Of a DNA stretch of 5,715 nt, positions 4,643-5,715 are shown piece after piece. This stretch comes from Gallionella sp. UBA4737. GTDB taxonomy: Bacteria > Pseudomonadota > Gammaproteobacteria > Burkholderiales > Gallionellaceae. Both the position numbers and the translations under genes were made by a program. The stretch spans positions 1,363-7,077 of the forward strand of contig DHIV01000065.1 in assembly GCA_002403995.1 (NCBI GenBank), read 5' to 3'. The notes under the pieces were generated by a model, which was not told the DNA's origin, searched no databases, and saw only the letters and a list, made by a program, of their open reading frames with translations. Positions within the stretch are counted from its first letter, which is position 1, and the number at the start of each line of letters is the position of its first letter.

Positions 4643-4675
4643 TGCTGGAATAATGAGTGGCGCGACATTTATTCC

Positions 4676-4761
4676 AAGACGCCCTTCGAAAACCCCCAAC
4701 CCTGCGTGATATTATTGCCCGCTATGAAACCCCATCCAGCTTCCCTGCAACGTTTCCTGTT
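4676..4761 (+). repeat. Left copy of an imperfect direct repeat: hslO promoter and start
   Basis: 86 bases matching 5631-5715 with one indel and scattered substitutions. It shares AAGACGCCCTTCGAAAAC, CCTGCGTG, the ATGAAACC start and TTCCCTGCAACGTTTCCTGT. The homology may extend weakly leftward to about 4659. It probably continues to the right beyond 4761, since the truncated gene stays hslO-like to 4864, but the second copy is cut by the window end. The two copies flank the mntA-hepT module. Confidence 0.9.
4707..4715 (+). promoter_or_regulatory. Extended -10 promoter of the truncated hslO copy
   Basis: TGA-TATTAT (4707-4715) lies eight bases before ATG 4724. A weak TTCGAA (4685-4690) sits 19 bases upstream. 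No Shine-Dalgarno site fits before the ATG, so the message may be nearly leaderless. The same arrangement is conserved in the right copy at 5662-5670. It is the best visible promoter for the downstream mntA-hepT pair. Confidence 0.5.
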
Positions 4762-4921
4762 TGAACAGTCTCATGTGCGCGGCGAGCTGGCGCATCTCGA
4801 TGATGCCTGGCGCGCTGTGCTGGAGCGGCACGACTATCCCCCGTCCTTGCGCGCGGTGATGGGCGGCCCGAGAGTTTTTCTGTATGATTACAGACAGGAA
4901 TGCAGGAGCAATCAGCAATGA
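4724..4921 (+). pseudogene. hslO: Hsp33 chaperone gene, 5' fragment fused to 18 foreign codons
   Basis: MKPHPASLQRFLFEQSHVRG through ...HDYPPSLRAVMG (residues 1-47) is the N-terminal strand and helix of Hsp33, the redox-activated holding chaperone. Intact proteins are near 290 residues and continue into the substrate-binding core and a C-terminal zinc-binding CxC/CxxC region, all absent here. Homology ends about base 4864. The frame runs on through GPRVFLYDYRQECRSNQQ and stops at TGA 4919-4921, overlapping the mntA start as ATGA. A second hslO start at 5678 is probably the working gene. The fragment may now act as a leader ORF whose translation couples to mntA. That role is inference. Confidence 0.78.
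4879..4894. promoter_or_regulatory. Inverted repeat upstream of mntA, possible operator
   Basis: TCTGTA-TGAT-TACAGA is a perfect 6-bp inverted repeat, 24 bases before the mntA ATG. It overlaps a -10-like TATGAT (4883-4888) that has no acceptable -35 box. It could be an autoregulatory operator of the toxin-antitoxin module. It is not a LexA box, because CTGT and ACAG are separated by six bases, not eight. Confidence 0.35.
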
Positions 4922-5208
4922 AACCATCGGAATTACTCGCGTCACACCGCAATGAAATTTGCCGCATGGTTGCACAAAACCATGTGTGCAATCCGCGCGT
5001 GTTCGGCTCTGTGTTGCATGGTGTCGATACGGGCAGTAGCGACCTGGACCTGCTGGTTGATCCGTTGCCGGGAACGACCTTGCTGAACCTGGGTGCGCTT
5101 CAGGTCGAGCTTGAGCGGTTGCTTGGCGTGCCCGTGGATGTCCTTACACCCGGCGATCTGCCGCAGAAATTTCGCGATACGGTGCTCAAGGAAGCCGTCC
5201 CGGTATGA
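4918..5208 (+). CDS. mntA: MntA-type minimal nucleotidyltransferase antitoxin
   Basis: 96 residues from ATG 4918, supported by AGGAG nine bases upstream; an in-frame ATG at 4900 lies before that site and is less likely. The nucleotidyltransferase motif GS-X10-DxD is complete: G30-S31, then D42-L-D44, with the third acidic residue D74 in VPVDVL. In characterised HepT-MntA systems this protein transfers AMP groups to a tyrosine of the HEPN toxin and so silences it. Its ATG overlaps the stop of the truncated hslO frame (ATGA, 4918-4921). Its own TGA overlaps the hepT ATG (ATGA, 5205-5208), giving a coupled chain. Length and motif are normal and the gene looks intact. Confidence 0.88.
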   Translation: MKPSELLASHRNEICRMVAQNHVCNPRVFGSVLHGVDTGSSDLDLLVDPLPGTTLLNLGALQVELERLLGVPVDVLTPGDLPQKFRDTVLKEAVPV

Positions 5209-5561
5209 CCCCTCACGGTTTGCGCCAGGCTGATTACCTCTCTCACATGCTGGAGGCGGCGATACTGGCGCAAAGCTATGTGGAAGGGCTGGGCAAAGCC
5301 AATTTTCTCGGTGACAAAAAAACCCAGCAGGCGGTTATCCTCAACATTATGGTGATCGGCGAGGCTGCGACCAAGCTGGCCGACGAGTATCCGGAATTCG
5401 TCTCAGGATTTCCGCAAGTGGAATGGAAGAGCATGCGGGGTATGCGCAACCGGCTGGCGCATGGCTATTTTGATATCAATCTCGACATCGTCTGGGAAAC
5501 CGTGAAACAGGCTCTGCCTGAACTCGAAAACAAACTCCGTCAAATACAGCAGTCGCTGTGA
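5205..5561 (+). CDS. hepT: HepT-type HEPN toxin (DUF86)
   Basis: 118 residues of all-helical HEPN type. The catalytic motif R-X4-H-X-Y is present as R81-NRLA-H86-G-Y88 (within MRGMRNRLAHGYFDINLDIVW), preceded by the conserved NIMVIGEAATKL helix (47-58). HepT cleaves RNA, and the motif tyrosine is the residue AMPylated by MntA in characterised systems. The start overlaps the mntA stop by four bases and no strong ribosome site is visible, as expected for coupled translation. Length is typical. The gene ends 70 bp before the right hslO repeat, and no T-rich terminator follows it. Confidence 0.9.
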   Translation: MTPHGLRQADYLSHMLEAAILAQSYVEGLGKANFLGDKKTQQAVILNIMVIGEAATKLADEYPEFVSGFPQVEWKSMRGMRNRLAHGYFDINLDIVWETVKQALPELENKLRQIQQSL

Positions 5562-5586
5562 CCAGAAGTGCGGCACGCCGCTCCAA

Positions 5587-5603
5587 TCTGGATCACATCC
5601 AGA
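5587..5603. repeat. Small hairpin downstream of hepT
   Basis: TCTGGAT-CAC-ATCCAGA is a perfect 7-bp stem, 25 bases after the hepT stop. No run of T follows on either strand, so it is not a canonical intrinsic terminator. It could be a weak stop or RNA-stabilising structure. Confidence 0.35.
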
Positions 5604-5661
5604 CCTCAGGGACAGCTGGATATTCACTTCAAGACGCCCTTCGAAAACTCCCAAGCCTGCG

Positions 5662-5670
5662 TGTTATCAT
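5662..5670 (+). promoter_or_regulatory. Extended -10 promoter of the right hslO copy
   Basis: TGT-TATCAT lies seven bases before ATG 5678, with the same weak TTCGAA 19 bases upstream (5640-5645) as in the left copy. Conservation of the TGN-TAT(T/C)AT layout between the diverged copies supports it as a real promoter. No Shine-Dalgarno site is present. Confidence 0.5.
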
Positions 5671-5677
5671 TTCAGCC

Positions 5678-5715
5678 ATGAAACCTCATCCCGATTCCCT
5701 GCAACGTTTCCTGTT
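5678..5715 (+). CDS. hslO: Hsp33 chaperone, first 12 codons (continues past the window)
   Basis: ATG 5678 followed by KPHPDSLQRFL, the characteristic start of Hsp33, the cytoplasmic chaperone activated by oxidation and unfolding of its C-terminal zinc-binding region. It is the same start as the truncated copy at 4724, with D for A at residue 6. Because the left copy is cut, this is presumably the complete gene, but only its beginning can be seen here. Confidence 0.75.
   Translation, partial: MKPHPDSLQRFL

Larger units (their letters stand above)
5631..5715 (+). repeat. Right copy of the imperfect direct repeat: hslO promoter and start
   Basis: 85 visible bases matching 4676-4761 with one indel and scattered substitutions. 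The repeat is cut by the end of the window. The start-to-start distance between copies is 955 bp, almost all of it taken up by the hslO fragment and mntA-hepT. Confidence 0.9.

Noticed and set aside
4880..4893. CTGT...ACAG as a LexA box before mntA
   Set aside because: The half-sites are six bases apart, whereas the canonical proteobacterial LexA box needs eight; retained only as a generic inverted repeat.
4412..5654. Two reverse-strand frames that both begin MGVFEGRL (4412-4699 and 5403-5654)
   Set aside because: The shared start is just the hslO direct repeat read backwards; the rest is antisense to the ORF6N tail and hepT.

Overview
The window reads as a proteobacterial accessory segment, most likely betaproteobacterial. 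The main clue is the Hsp33-type start (MKPHP.SLQRFLFEQSHVRGEL) seen twice near the right end. Composition is moderate GC, and good sigma70-type promoters and Shine-Dalgarno sites are present. The host class is inferred, not proven. There are no rRNA or tRNA genes, no CRISPR array and no complete transposase.

Left part (1-2360): a graveyard of toxin-antitoxin modules. A 16-codon scrap of a HepT/DUF86-type gene (1-48) is followed by a reverse-strand DUF3883 protein with nuclease-like residues (63-902). Next is a Fic-family gene that is no longer whole: its N-terminal 81 codons lie at 1057-1299 and its last ~30 codons at 2088-2183. The Fic active-site middle has been replaced by ~790 bp holding a different, apparently intact module, a DUF433 antitoxin and DUF5615 PIN-like toxin, with its own strong promoter. 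A small gene converging on the fic tail (2155-2346) carries an SxxxE motif like that of Fic inhibitors and may be the orphaned antitoxin.

Middle part (2360-3400): a REPIN-like pair of palindromes, a reverse-strand lipoprotein gene, and two tandem 48-bp units that each form a perfect 13-bp hairpin. Every stem difference between the two units is compensated.

Right-centre (3306-4642): a two-gene unit. The first gene has a BRO-N-like N-terminus and a DinD-like C-terminus. Its promoter has an inverted repeat of GAAC-N4-GTTC form exactly between the -35 and -10 boxes. The second gene is a decayed ORF6N-type gene overlapping the first by 4 bp. Both genes contain, in the same codon phase, a perfect 9-codon DNA palindrome centred on an AAT Asn codon. 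The two palindromes differ at five base pairs and all five are compensated.

Right end (4659-5715): an MntA-HepT (nucleotidyltransferase/HEPN) module lies between two imperfect copies of the hslO promoter and 5' end. The left hslO copy is cut after codon 47, and its accidental stop codon overlaps the mntA start as ATGA, so the module may be expressed from the hslO promoter. The right copy, cut by the window edge, is probably the functional hslO.

Overall theme: small selfish or defence modules that land in, replace or duplicate pieces of other genes, plus palindromes maintained by paired substitutions in and beside a BRO/ORF6N locus.
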